Positions 34,358 through 45,129 are shown, counted from the first letter of the stretch. The stretch is DNA of 64,000 bases from Anastatus disparis (GCA_017163975.1 JAFFSR010000395.1:2321001-2385000); one strand, 5' to 3'. The notes: generated by a model not told the origin, from the letters alone. Made by a program: numbers and translations.

Positions 34358-35501
34358 ATAAATTTATAATTTCATACTTGATACGTGGTTTGCCTGATTG
34401 CGCACATTCCACATCTTGAGGTTGCTTCGATTGTAAACTTTTACTTCTTTCATCCTGTTCTCGTATCGATATTTGAGTTGAAGGAAGTATATAGTTATTC
34501 TTGGATCCTGAAAACAGAAAATTAATAAGTGAAAAAAAATTTTTTTTTTAAATATATTTTTTAAAAATAGTTTTTTTACCCGTACATGTTGACGAAGTCT
34601 CTTGATCTTCTTGTAACGCCTTCTCATCAGCTGCTCTTTTATTTTTTTCGACGTTTTCCTCAGCTGCAAACATAAATTACAATATAATTAAATTTTAATT
34701 GTTATAAATTTTTTTTTATAATTAAAAAAATTATTATAAAAAATCGAAAAGAAAATAAAAAATAAATTGCAAACATGAAGAACAATACAATTTTTTTTTA
34801 ATTATCATATTATAATTTTTATATTACAAAAATTATTATAAAAAAATTAAAATAAAAATAAAAATAAAACTTACTTTCCGCTTTTCTATTTTTGGATGTG
34901 GAAACTGCATCATTTGTAGTTTTTTTTGTGCTTTTATTTGACTTCGTGTTCGATCCACTCGATGATGTGCGGGAGCTCGAGCTCGAGCTGGAACTGCTCG
35001 AATTGAACTGCTTGTGCTCGAACCACTCGATGATGATGTGTTCGAGCTTGAACGAGGATTCGACTTCGACCTTGATCTAGATTTCGACCTTGATTTCGAT
35101 CTCGATCTCTGCGGTTGACATACCCCTTCATTTAATTGCTCCATAGCCGCAGTAGTTGGAAGTATTGGCACTGAAAAAAAAAGTTGAAAATGAATTTTAT
35201 TATTTAGTATTATTTGAAAGTTCTAAATCAATAAATAATTATAATCAAAAATAATTCTATTATTCTCAAAAAAAAAAGTTAAAAATTAATTTTATTATTG
35301 ACAAATTTTAAAACAAATAATTATAATAAAAAATAATTTTATTATTCTCAAAAAATTTATTATATTCAACTTACATGAATCCACCGCTTTCATTGCCCAT
35401 GATGCATAATCTAACATCATGATCAATGTAGGTCCATTATTGACGATCCATCTTATTTTTTCTTGCACTGTTTTTATACACTTATTTTGCTCCTCACACA
35501 T
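34358..35501 (-). CDS. Spliced Ser/Arg-rich protein gene, two frames open
   Basis: Read on the minus strand. Exon 1 is 35,501-about 35,375 (MCEEQNKCIKTVQEKIRW...), donor GTAAGT. Exon 2 is 35,170-34,875, with a pyrimidine tract before CAG and donor GTAAGT. Exon 3 is about 34,664-34,581 (TTTGCAG before, GTAAAA after); exon 4 runs from 34,507 to a stop near 34,358-34,379. The frame entered from exon 1 gives an SRSKSRSKSRSRSKS tract, then Ala/Pro/Arg and Lys-rich sequence. A second frame is also open from mid exon 2 through exons 3-4 and gives a Ser tract, then NDAVSTSKNRKAE, VEKNKRAADEKALQEDQETS and a C-terminus KPRIKYEIINL. A single frameshift in the Ser-rich repeat could explain this. No family recognised; possibly the only host gene of the window. 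Splice signals are good, product uncertain. Confidence 0.5.
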
Positions 35502-35524
35502 TTTTCTTCTAGTTTTTCTTCTGA

Positions 35525-36570
35525 TGTAGAAAACTCAAAGATGATCGGAGAACTGACGAGTTGTAGCTTGCAACAGAGTAATTATGTAAAAAACTGGGAT
35601 TCTTATCTTGCTATGATATTTTGAAATAAAAATTTTACGATTGGCGGAAAAATTCCCCCCTAAAAATAAATACCTCCCTTGAAAACATTTTTGTCCATTC
35701 AGCATTAGTCCTACATACGCCTAAATTTTTATCTTATTGTTTTCTAAGGATCGAGACAGTAAATGAATTTTATTTTAGATTACAAATCTCATCCCTGAGA
35801 ATAAACGATCTTCTTTTTTCTCAGATAAATAATTTTTATCATTAAATGATTTTTTTTGGTTTCCTCAAGAAAACCGTTGAACATTTATGACCGGAAATTT
35901 TAACAGAAGACGGAAGGGTTTCGTAAATTTTTTCATATCATTTTCCTTTTCAAGATAAGAAGGAGAATGCATCTGACTATTTTGCTCATTAATTTTTTAT
36001 GGTTTCCTAAAAAAAACTTTCGAACGTTCACAACCGAAAAATTGTATCTTTTCAGAGCATAATTTTTTTTTTCAAGTTATCATTTCCTTTTCAAGATAAG
36101 AAGGAGAATGCATATGACAATTTTACTTATTAATTTTTATGGTTTCCTATGATCAGAAAATTTTATTTTTTTAACTGAGGATGGATAGGTCTCGTATATT
36201 TTTTTAACGTACACCAGCAATTTAAAAGAAACCACAGAGTGGGCGGCCCTATTTTTTTACGGCATAAAAAATAACATGAGAGGGGGAAATCTATGTGCTT
36301 CAAAGTACACGCGGATACTAAATCACTGACGAAAGAGAGGGGGTACTAAAAACTTGAGTAAAGAGGAGGATCTATACGTACTTTGAGAAAAGGAAGGTGT
36401 TTTTAGAATCCATACATTTGCTTTGAAATACGTAGGATACTGGATCGCTTTGAAAAAGAGGGGAGTGATACAGGATGCCTACATATGCTTTAGGTTACGT
36501 AGGATACTGTATCACTTTGGAGAGAGAGAGGGGGTGATGCAGAATGCCTATGATCTAGGATGCCTATAGC
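35525..36570. repeat. Non-coding region with 155-bp tandem duplications
   Basis: The block TTTCCTTTTCAAGATAAGAAGGAGAATGCAT ... TGGTTTCCT recurs (about 35,942 and 36,086; TGGTTTCCT at 35,857, 35,999 and 36,142). A second set of words (GGATACTG-ATC-CTTTG, GATGCCTA) repeats at 36,430-36,560. No gene seen. Confidence 0.6.
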
Positions 36571-36577
36571 CTATCTA

Positions 36578-38258
36578 CTAATGCATTTTATAGCTCATCA
36601 AGCAACCCAAATTTTCAAAATTTTTCAACATTTCTTCGACAAGTTTCTTATAGTTCTCACTTTTATTTCCTAAGAAGTTCTCACTTACAGATTTGAAACT
36701 TTGCCATGCGGCTTTCTCATTGGCAGTCATTTTTGTCATGAAATTTTTGTTTTCAAATAGAGTACAAATTCGAGGACCATCAAAAAGACCTTCTTTTAAT
36801 TTAGCGTCACTTATTGCGGGGAACTTTTCTCCTAAATACATGAAACAATCGCCATCTTTATTGAAAGCTTTTACATACTGTTTCACAAGACCAAGTTTGA
36901 TATGAAGTGGAGGAAGCAGATACTTTGATGGATCAATCAATGGTGGGCGTATGATGTTCTTCGTTTATATAATGTTCTTCGACCCTGGTTCAAAATCTGC
37001 CCTAGTTGACCATATTTTTTTAACATAGTGACTCTGCCTGTCTCTGCTATCACATAAACGTAAGAAGCAGGGATTTTTAGTAAAACTTGATTGTTGTCCT
37101 AATATCATGGTTGCAATTTTAAGATCACCACAACTTTCCATTGATGTTCAGAGTACTTTATTTTTTCCAATACTATTTCCAAATTTTCATAAGTTTTCTT
37201 CAATTTAGTTGAGTGAGCTATAGGAATAAATGCAAACTTATTTCCATTGTGAAGTAAAACTGCTTTAAGACTTCGTTTTAATGAATCAATAAAAAGTCTC
37301 CAGTCCTTGTCTTTATATGAGTTTGCTCTTAGCTCATTCACTAACCCCTTCGCATCTGTACAGAATACTAGAGAGTTTTCTATATCGTTTGTGAAATATT
37401 TTTGAAATCCTTTTTCTCTATCTTGGTAAAGATAAGCTGTGGTTCCTTGTGCCAACAGGTTTTTCTTTTTGAGTACTGAGGCTAGATATTCGGCTCTATC
37501 TTCAGGCAGTCCTAGATCCCGAATAAGATCACTCAACTCCTTTTGATTGAAGGTTTGAGCAGCTTTTTTCCTTCATCTGGCAAGTATTTATATTCAGAGC
37601 TTTCTTCACTCTTGGAAGTTTCTTCCTCAGACAATGCCTCAACTTCCATTTCCTCTGCTACCCCTGAGGTGTCTATATCCATGCATTCGGATGTCTCAGT
37701 TTCATCCTCGACTACAGCTATTTTTCCAGGCTTTTCCACTGAAGAAATGTCTGCATACACAATTCTAGATTTAGTAGTCATGTTAAAACCATTAGTGTTT
37801 GTCATACAGAAGTAGCAGTCTTTTTAGCTGGTTGGAGCGGACCATTTCATTGATTTTGTAAATTTTGAGTTTTGTTGGTGTTCATCTTTTTGCCATCGCG
37901 TTAGCATTGTGTTACATTGATGACAAACTTTTTGCGGTACCCACTTTTCATTTTGACTGGTTACTTCCACACCAAAACATTCATTGTAGTTCAATTTAAA
38001 ACTTTCTGAAAAAGATCTAAAAGATTTTCGAAGCCCATACTCTCCACAAACAAAACAAAATGAATCAGGATCTTTATTACACTCATGTGGATGATTTCTT
38101 GTAGCATTAGACTCTATAGAGGCCAAGTTACCCACCAATGTAAAGCTGCAGTCGCTTGATGACGACGCCTGCGGGCCCGCTTTCTCACCCTGACCAGACA
38201 CCGATACTGGGGTTTCAAATCCTTGCATCGTAAGACACTTAACACTTGTGCCTGCCAT
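36578..38258 (-). pseudogene. Transposon gene copy A (left arm of inverted duplication)
   Basis: Read leftward from ATG 38,258: an N-terminal zinc-ribbon-like domain (CFVCGEYGL ... KVCHQCNTML, two C-x2-C pairs), a TAA at 37,824, an acidic linker (EVEALSEEETSKSEESSE), then DLIRDLGLPEDRAEYLASVL and a conserved core (YLYQDREKGFQKYF, FCTDAKGLVNEL, W-R-LFIDSLKRSLKAVLL-HNGN), then PPLHIKLGLVKQYVKA and MTANEKAAWQSFK. Frames change near 37,535 and 37,105 and a short duplication breaks it near 36,960. The element is widespread in arthropods as far as I recall, but its function is not known to me. Homology with copy B ends abruptly at about 36,577. Confidence 0.7.
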
Positions 38259-38514
38259 GATGACATAACGCCATTAACCCAGGGACTCTGCCATACGGTG
38301 CTGTTGCTTACCGTCACCACGTGGAGATGCCCTGGTTACAGGCACAAGCAATAGAACGTAATTTGAAGAAGTCAAAACTGAACTAATGTATTTAATAAAT
38401 ACTTTTTGAACTAATGATATAGTCTGCTACAACATGTCAAATTGATTGCTATGTGATGGAAGTCTTTATTCTTTTTGTTTAGTTTGTGGATAGTATGGGA
38501 TTATAAAATATGTT

Positions 38515-40156
38515 AGACCTTTCTCAAACAGTTTTAAATCGAATTACTATGATTGCTTTGGTGTTGAAGTAGCCAATTAAAATAAAAAAAAAGGGAACCA
38601 CAAAAAATTTGTCATAAAAGATAAACAACAACAGAAGTTAAAATTTACAAAAAGTCAAAAAGACTGCTTTTTCTGTATGACTAACACTACTGATTTTAAC
38701 ATGACTACTAAATCTAGAATTGTGTATGCTGACGTTTCTTCAGTAAAAAATCCTGAAAAAATAGCAGTAGTCGAGGATGAAACTGAGACATCCAAATGCA
38801 TGAATGTAGACACTTCAGGGGTAGCAGAGGAAATGGAAGTTGAGGCATTGTCTGAGGAAGAAACTTCCAAAAGTGAAGAAAGCTCTGGAGATGAATACTT
38901 GCCAGATGAAGAAGAAAAGCTCCTCAAACCTTTAATAAAAAGGAGTTGAGTGATCTAATTCGGGATCTAGGACTGCCTAAAGATGGAGCCGAATATCTAG
39001 CCTCAGTACTCAGAAAGAAAAACCTGTTGGCACAAGGAACTACAGCTTATCTTTACCAAGATAGAGAAAAAGGATTTCAAAAATATTTCACAAACGATAT
39101 AGAAAACTCTCTAGTATTCTGTACAGATATGAAGGGGTTAGTGAATGAGCTAAGACCGAACTCATATAAAGACGAGGACTGGAGACTTTTTATTGATTCA
39201 TTAAAACGAAGTCTTAAAGCTCTTTTACTTCACAATGGAAATAAGTTTGCATCTATTCCTATAGCTCACTCAACTATATTGAAGAAAACTAATGAAATTT
39301 TGGAGATAGTATTGCAAAAAATAAAGTACTCTGAACATCAATGGAAAGTTGTGGTGATCTTAAAATTGCAACCATGATATTAGGACAACAATCAGGTTTT
39401 ACTAAAAATCCCTGCTTCTTACGTTTATGTGATAGCAGAGACAGGCAGAGTCACTATGTTAAAAAAATATGGCTAACTAGGGCAGATTTTGAACCAGGGT
39501 CGAAGAACATTATATAAACGAAGAACATTATACGCCCACCATTGATTGATCCATCAAAGTATCTGCTTCCTCCACTTCATATCAAACTTGGTCTTGTAAA
39601 GCAGTATGTAAAAGCACTTAATAAAGATGGCGATTGTTTTATGTATTTAGGAGAAAAGTTTCCCGCAATAAGTGACGCTAAATTAAAAGAAGGTATTTTT
39701 GATGGTCCTTAAATTCGTACTCCATTTAAAAACAAAAATGTCGTGACAAAAATGACTGCCAATGAGAAAGCCGCATGGCAAAGTTTCAAATCTGTAAGTG
39801 AGAACTTCTTAGAAAATAAAAAAAGTGAGAACTATAAGGAATTTGTCAAAGAATTGTTGAAAAATTTTGAAAATTTGGGTTACTTGATGAGCTATTAAAT
39901 GCATTTCTTACATTCTCATCTCGATTACTTCCCTTCTAATCTTGGAGACTTCAGCGAAGAACAAGATGAACGATTTCATCAAGATATAAGTGTAATGGAG
40001 AATCGATATCAAGGAAAATGGGACGTTAACATGATGGCAGACTTCTGCTGGATGCTGAAAAGAGACACTGTGAGTAACAGCAGAAAAAGAAAAAGAAACC
40101 CTTTGCACAGGTCATTTGAAGAAAAGAGAGTTCGTTACAAGAGGAAAAAAGAGTAG
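38515..40156 (+). pseudogene. Transposon gene copy B (right arm of inverted duplication)
   Basis: This is the mirror of copy A. A degenerate remnant of the zinc domain is at 38,515-38,660, followed by MTNTTDFNMTTKSRIVYADV, the acidic linker and SDLIRDLGLPKDGAEYL, and the same core. It has the same frame breaks as copy A (near 38,944, 39,370 and the repeat at 39,501-39,532) plus its own TAA at 39,710. Unlike copy A it continues to the C-terminus: FLHSHLDYFP, EEQDERFHQDI, RYQGKWDVNMMADFCWM and a basic tail ending at TAG 40,154. The tail matches bases 1-153 of the window. Confidence 0.7.
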
Positions 40157-40164
40157 AGCAAATG

Positions 40165-40840
40165 GAGTTGGAGTCCTAAAAAAAAAAAAGAAAAAAAGGA
40201 AAGAAAAAACAAAAACTATATATATATTTAGAAAAGAGAAAGAACTTCTTGAATGCCACGATTTACGTTTTTTCCTTTCTCGCAATATTTTTATTTTGTG
40301 AGCGGTTTTACAAGATTTTGACATTTTTTTCAAAGTTGCGGGGATATAAAAGTCAAATACTTACCAGATCTCATTTTAGACGCCTGAAATTCACATAAAT
40401 CTTACATAAGACATTCACATAAAACATGTATTGCAAGTTATGCTCTTTAATGCAAAATTTTACAATTTTTTGTAATTTTTTTCGTGTTTTCAGTTTTTCA
40501 CCAATTTTTCATACTGAGAATGGTCCACGAGCAAAATAAACCCCGGATTCGGTTTCAGCGCATGAAAATACATAAAAACCATGTATAGTACAATCACAAA
40601 AAATGTATTGCTCATAACCTATATTTTAAGGTGGGAATTTTCATGATTTTTCGCGATTTCTGACGGTTATTCGCGATTGAAAAAGAATTTTGAGGGTGTT
40701 TGGGCGAAACCAACCTCGAATTCGGATTCAGCGCGTCAAAATATATAAGGATAGATAGGTCTGGTTTCTTGAACAGACCAATTTTTTTTTGTGTGCCGGT
40801 GTTATTAATATCTAAATTATTTATGAAAATTGTAATACAT
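40165..40840 (+). repeat. 3' flank of transposon copy B
   Basis: Purine-rich at first, then non-coding. 40,720-40,830 matches 735-860 (ATTCGGATTCAGCG..., GTGTTATTAATA). Confidence 0.5.
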
Positions 40841-40844
40841 TCTA

Positions 40845-41205
40845 TAAACTCCTATTATACAAGTTTTAGAATTTCTCGAGTAAGTTGGCTCGGTGGTGTA
40901 GTAGTATACGAGCTTGCATCGTGTCCAAAGAGTCGTGGGTTCGATATCGACCAAAGTCAAAAAATTTTTTTAATGCTTCAATAATTTTTATTCGATTTAT
41001 AATAATTGAATAAATATAAAATAGTATTAAAAAATAAAAGTTAAATGAATATAAAAACGAATTAGAAAATAAAAGTTAAATAAATATAAAAAAAGTATTA
41101 AAAAATAAAAGTTAAATAAATATAAAAAACTATTAAAAAATAAAAGTTGAATAAATATAAAAAAGTATTGAAAAATAAAAATTATGAAACTTTCGAAATT
41201 TCGCA
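40845..41205 (+). repeat. tRNA-like (SINE-like) unit with A and B boxes, copy 1
   Basis: Around 40,890-40,958 is a tRNA-like sequence: A-box-like TGGTGTAGTAGT and B-box GGTTCGATATC. It is followed by an AT tail with about five copies of a 33-bp word (TATTAAAAAATAAAAGTTAAATAAATAT) to 41,170. The T-arm does not pair well, so it is not a functional tRNA gene by eye. It is homologous to 44,925-45,122 in the opposite orientation. Confidence 0.6.
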
Positions 41206-41214
41206 GCAGCTTCA

Positions 41215-41463
41215 TCACAGCCCGCAGCCGGCCGCTGGCAGCTCGCCTTGTCGCTATGTTGTTCCTGGTCCATTGCATTTCTAACTCACCTGCATTCCTA
41301 ACTCACCTGCAGTTTTGACTCACTGCATTTCTGGCTCACTACATTTCTAACCCACCTGACTCTCCAACCCACTGGGCTAGAAAGACAATGAGTTAAAAAT
41401 GTAGTGAACCAGAAATGTCGTAAGCCAGAATGCCGTGAGCCAGAAATCTCATAGCTTATCTAC
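41215..41463. repeat. Polinton-type terminus (solo or relic)
   Basis: The right end reads CATAGCTTATCTACT (41,449-41,463). Its complement AGTAGATAAGCTATG is exactly the first 15 bases of the Polinton at 44,368. Inside are tandem words such as TTTCTGGCTCACTACATTTCTAACCCACCTG and inverted versions. The interior differs from the TIRs of the complete element, so it is a related lineage. Confidence 0.55.
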
Positions 41464-41950
41464 TGACCAATCAGAGAGCTTCTTAAGGTATATCATGTTC
41501 GCGAGACAATTACTGAATACGGCCCCTGCAAACAAATATTTTGGATTTTACAACCAAATAATTTTGTTTGGCAACTTATTGCGGGCTAAGTAAATACTTT
41601 AATTATCATGACTAAATCATTTCTTTTCATCTTTTGCATCATTCAAGGTAAATGTTGTGAATTTTAATAATCGAAGACCAAGTCCTTATTTTTTTAAGCT
41701 TCATGAAAAATTTATTAACAAATAAATACTATAAGATCACAAATTAATTAGGATCATTTACATGAACAATTATATCGTACATTGGAGAAGATACTAAATT
41801 TCGTTTCAAAGAAGGAAAGTTAGATTTTGAATTCATAAAATCATTTGATAAATTGAGACAAGATCATAATGTCTTTTCTAAATAATAAATAATGACGGGT
41901 GAAGCATTCAATAATCACATTATAGAATAACAAAATACTGAAAACAATTA
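41464..41950. other. AT-rich DNA, no gene seen
   Basis: No supported feature. Confidence 0.5.
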
Positions 41951-41951
41951 T

Positions 41952-42103
41952 GTACCCTCGACACCAACATATTCTTTGGTGTTCTTTTTCTGTGATTTTG
42001 AAATTACACAACCTTATCGTTTGATATCAAGTTTGTTTATTTTTATTGGAGAATTTTTAAATAAAAAAAAGAACACCCTTGAATATGTTTTCATCGAGTG
42101 TAC
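41952..42103. mobile_element. Fold-back MITE (152 bp), first of three side by side
   Basis: GTACCCTCGACACCAACATATTC pairs with GAATATGTTTTCATCGAGTGTAC; the inner TGTTCTTTTT also pairs with AAAAGAACA. Confidence 0.65.
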
Positions 42104-42260
42104 AGTCAACGGAAACATATTCTATGATAGTTCTGTTTCTGTGATTTTAAAATAACGTGATATTACTGGATGATTCCGTCAGTCTGCTCATTTTTATTGG
42201 TTAATTTTTAAATGTGGGGAAAAGAATTATCATAGAATATATTACCGTCGAGCATACACT
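42101..42260. mobile_element. Fold-back MITE (160 bp), second of three
   Basis: TACAGTCAACGGAAACATATTCTATGATAGTT pairs with AATTATCATAGAATATATTACCGTCGAGCATA. It shares GTAC/TCGA end words with its neighbour. Confidence 0.65.
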
Positions 42261-42695
42261 TGGTGGAAAGGATATTTTTCTGAATGTGTACCTCAAATGG
42301 CAGCGCTGCATATTTTACCACAGACATAAGAAAACTTCGAATTATGCATTGAGTTTCGCATCATGATTATTTTGTTTTTTCTTATAGGTTATTCATGCAA
42401 AATTCAAATGAAAACAACTCAAATTCCATTGCTTATATAATTTAAATTCACAATATTAGATTCTATATGATTATTGAACTGAGAAATAAAAATTTTATTT
42501 AATAAAATTATAATTCGGATCATGAAAAAAGAAAGTAATATTGTTTGTTTACTAAAATTATGTCATTAAGTAATAAGTAGCGATGATGCGAAATTCGCTC
42601 TATAATTTGGAATTTTCTTATGCCTGTGGTAAAAAATATGCGATGTTGCTATTTGAGGTACACATTCTAAAAAATATCCTTTTCGCCAAGTGTAC
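42255..42695. mobile_element. MITE with ACACTTGG ends (440 bp), complete copy
   Basis: Ends ACACTTGGTGGAAAGGATAT and complement, with about 100 bp of inverted repeat (CCTCAAATGGCAGCGCTGCATATTTT and partner). The same family forms the target of the Polinton at 44,295-58,957. Confidence 0.85.
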
Positions 42696-42699
42696 CTAA

Positions 42700-43110
42700 T
42701 GAATAAAATTTAGCTTTTACTCATTAAAGAACTTGATCAAAGTCGATATGTTTAAAATACAAATAAGTTTGCAGTAATTTTTAGTATACGAATGCTGACT
42801 AAAACATTCATGACTTTTATACAACCATTCAAAATAAAAAGTAAAAAAATTCAAAGTGAATAAATTCAATAGGTCATTTTTTTTAACTATTTGAAATATT
42901 CAGTATATTATATAGATAGACCTCTTGAATAGCACAAAAATATGAAAAGTTGAATACCATTGAAAATAATTTTTTATGATGTCAACATCTATGATTCAAT
43001 ATATAATATTAAATATCAATCGAATGAGACAGAGTTTTTAAAAAATATTGATATTTTTATATGGGATGAAAAACCTATGGCTCCACAATATGCTTTGGAA
43101 ATAGTTTTTA
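42700..43110. other. AT-rich DNA, no gene seen
   Basis: No supported feature. Confidence 0.5.
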
Positions 43111-43113
43111 GGA

Positions 43114-43504
43114 CTTAAGAGGAGGTCGAGTATATCTGTCCTTTTCTATTCAAAGAATTAATTTTTTCACAAAAATTAATAATTTTAGCAAAAAATAAGA
43201 AGAAAGCTCCATCTCGTATAATAAAAAGCAAGATTTTCTTTTATAAGGAAAAATTATTTTTATCGCTTCGTTTTTAAGAAAACCTTGAAAAACTGAATTG
43301 TCCATCCTAACCTCTATTTTTTAAGTTTTTCAAGGTTTTCTTCAAATCGAATCGATAAAAATAATTTTTCCTCATTAAAGAAAATCTTGCTTTTTATTAT
43401 ACGAGATGGGGCTATCTCCTTATTTTTTGCTACAATTATTAGTTTTTGCAAATAAATTAATTCTTTGATTAGAAAAGGACAGAGATATACGACCTGCTCT
43501 TAAG
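43114..43504. mobile_element. 391-bp palindromic MITE with CTTAAG ends, copy 1
   Basis: CTTAAGAGGAGGTCGAGTATATCTGTCCTTTTCT at the left pairs with the right end, and the halves pair almost throughout (AAAAAGCAAGATTTTCTTT, AACCTTGAAAAACT). The centre is CCTAACCTCT. Confidence 0.85.
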
Positions 43505-43768
43505 AGTCGGCCGTATAGCTCTGTCCTCGTCTAACCTAAATTTTCGTTATAATTTATAAATTAAATATTTTTATACAAATGTAAGGGCTGAGCGCTGTAG
43601 AGCAAAAAACGAGCAAAGGATTCTATTCCATGAAAAAATATAAAATTGTCATGGAATAGAATCCTTTGCTCGTTTTTTGCCCCTACATTTGTATATACAT
43701 ATTTAATTTATTAATTGTAACGAAAATTTAGATTAGACAAGGACAAAGGTATATGGCCGACTCTTAAG
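43499..43768. mobile_element. 270-bp palindromic MITE sharing CTTAAG with both neighbours
   Basis: CTTAAGAGTCGGCCGTATAG pairs with the right end. The core AGCAAAGGATTCTATTCCATGA and complement flank a short AT loop. The interior differs from copy 1 but the ends are related. Confidence 0.8.
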
Positions 43769-43932
43769 AGCAGGTCGTATATCTCTATCCTTTTCTAACC
43801 AAAAATTGAATTTTTCTGTAAAACCTAATAATTGTAACGAAAAATAAAAAAGCCCCATCTCTTATAATAAAAAGCAATATTTTCTATGAGGAAAAATTAT
43901 TTTTATTACTTCGTTTTTAAGAAAACTTATAA
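43763..43932. mobile_element. Half copy of the CTTAAG MITE
   Basis: CTTAAGAGCAGGTCGTATATCTC onward follows one half of the 391-bp family and ends at the centre (TTTTTAAGAAAACTTA). Confidence 0.7.
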
Positions 43933-43934
43933 AG

Positions 43935-44290
43935 CTAACTACTAGTACGCCTAACTATTTAGTAAAATCTTTTTCAACGTTTCAATTCCTTATTGAATTC
44001 TCTTCAGAGAAACTAAAACAGATATAAAAAACAATTTTTCTTTCAAAACTTTAATTATAGTTTACAATATGTACATTCAAGCAACATAAATAAATATGTT
44101 TTTTGCTACCACTCTAACTAATTATATGACTAATTAACATTTGTTAAAATTTTATATGTAAGTTTATAATTGTTAGTTAATAAACGTATTATATTAACAA
44201 CAATTCTAAAAAACGAAGTAACGTGGCGTGTGATACATAACAGCTGAGTTGACACATAAAGCCTCCAATACATCGAAGCAACTAAGCTGC
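43935..44290. other. AT-rich DNA, no gene seen
   Basis: No supported feature. Confidence 0.5.
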
Positions 44291-44361
44291 TCATGTACAC
44301 TTGGCGGAAAGGATATTTTTCCGAATTCTAACCTCAAATGGCAACATCGCATATTTTTTAC

Positions 44362-44367
44362 CACAGG
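44362..44367. repeat. Left 6-bp target-site duplication of the Polinton
   Basis: CACAGG, matched by CACAGG at 58,581-58,586. Six-base duplications are the rule for Polintons. Confidence 0.9.
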
Positions 44368-44905
44368 AGTAGATAAGCTATGCGGGTTCTAGCTCATGTG
44401 GGTTCGAGCACAGGCCGGTTCTAATTCACCTGTGCTCGAATTGAAATGTGCTCAAACCCGCATAGGGTTTTGGAGGGTGGGGGAACCCATATGTGTCGGA
44501 AACGACCTAGAGTGGGGGAACCCAAGCGATGTTTTACGTAGTATTACACAAGAAACAGCTAGAGTGGGGGAACCCAAGCGATGTTTTACGTGATATTGAG
44601 AGAGAAACAGCTGATTGATCTAGAAATGATAACAGCTGATCGAGCCAGGGTGGTGGGGAACTTTTTCTAATTCACCTGGGCTCGAATTAAAATGTGCTCG
44701 AATCAGCCTATGGTTTTTTTTTTGGTAGGGTGGGGGAACCCAAGGATTGAGAGAGAAACAGCTGATTGAGCCAGAAATTATTTCAGAAGGGGAATTTTTT
44801 TCTAACCCAAGGATTGAGAGAGAAACAGCTGATTGAGCCAGGGTGGGGGAACCTTTTCGAACCCAAGTGAGTCAGGATCGAGCGGCGAGGATCCAGCCGC
44901 TTGGT
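44368..44905 (+). repeat. Polinton left terminal inverted repeat
   Basis: Complementary to 58,073-58,580. It contains internal repeats: GTGGGGGAACCCAAGCGATG twice (near 44,513 and 44,564) and AACCCAAGGATTGAGAGAGA units with GAAACAGCTGATTGA. Inner border near CAGCCGCTTGGTACCTAC. Confidence 0.9.
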
Positions 44906-44924
44906 ACCTACGAAAAATTTCTAA

Positions 44925-45122
44925 AGTTTCACAATTTTTACTTTTTATTACTTTTTAATATTTATTTAATTATAATAAATCAAATAAAAATTATTTAAGC
45001 ATTAAAAAAAATTTTTGACTTTGGCCGGAATCGAACCCACGACCCTTTGGACGCGAGGCAAGCGCGAATACCACTACGCCACGGAACCACCGTACTAAAG
45101 AGATTTTAAAACTTGTATAATA
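44925..45122 (-). repeat. tRNA-like (SINE-like) unit, copy 2, inside the Polinton
   Basis: On the minus strand: A-box TGGCGTAGTGG and B-box GGTTCGATTCC, both canonical, at about 45,085-45,015, then an AT tail toward the terminus. The shared flank ATTATACAAGTTTTA-AAT-TCT links it to 40,845-41,205. The T-stem mismatches argue against a working tRNA. It lies next to the left inverted repeat, as copy 1 lies next to a Polinton-type end. Confidence 0.6.
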
Positions 45123-45129
45123 GATGCTC

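Noticed and set aside
36693..36905. Plus-strand frame of 70 codons
   Set aside because: Antisense shadow of transposon gene copy A.
44295..44367. Reading the flanking ACACTTGG sequence as part of the Polinton TIR
   Set aside because: The same sequence occurs as a free-standing MITE at 42,255-42,695, and CACAGG duplications place the Polinton end inside it.
44396..44593. 65-codon frame also seen near 58.3-58.55 kb
   Set aside because: Both copies are the Polinton terminal inverted repeats; the similarity is that of non-coding TIR sequence.
45015..45100. A tRNA gene on the minus strand
   Set aside because: A and B boxes are good but the T-stem and acceptor stem do not pair well by eye and a related copy has an AT-rich tail; a SINE-like unit fits better. 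A tRNA covariance search would decide.
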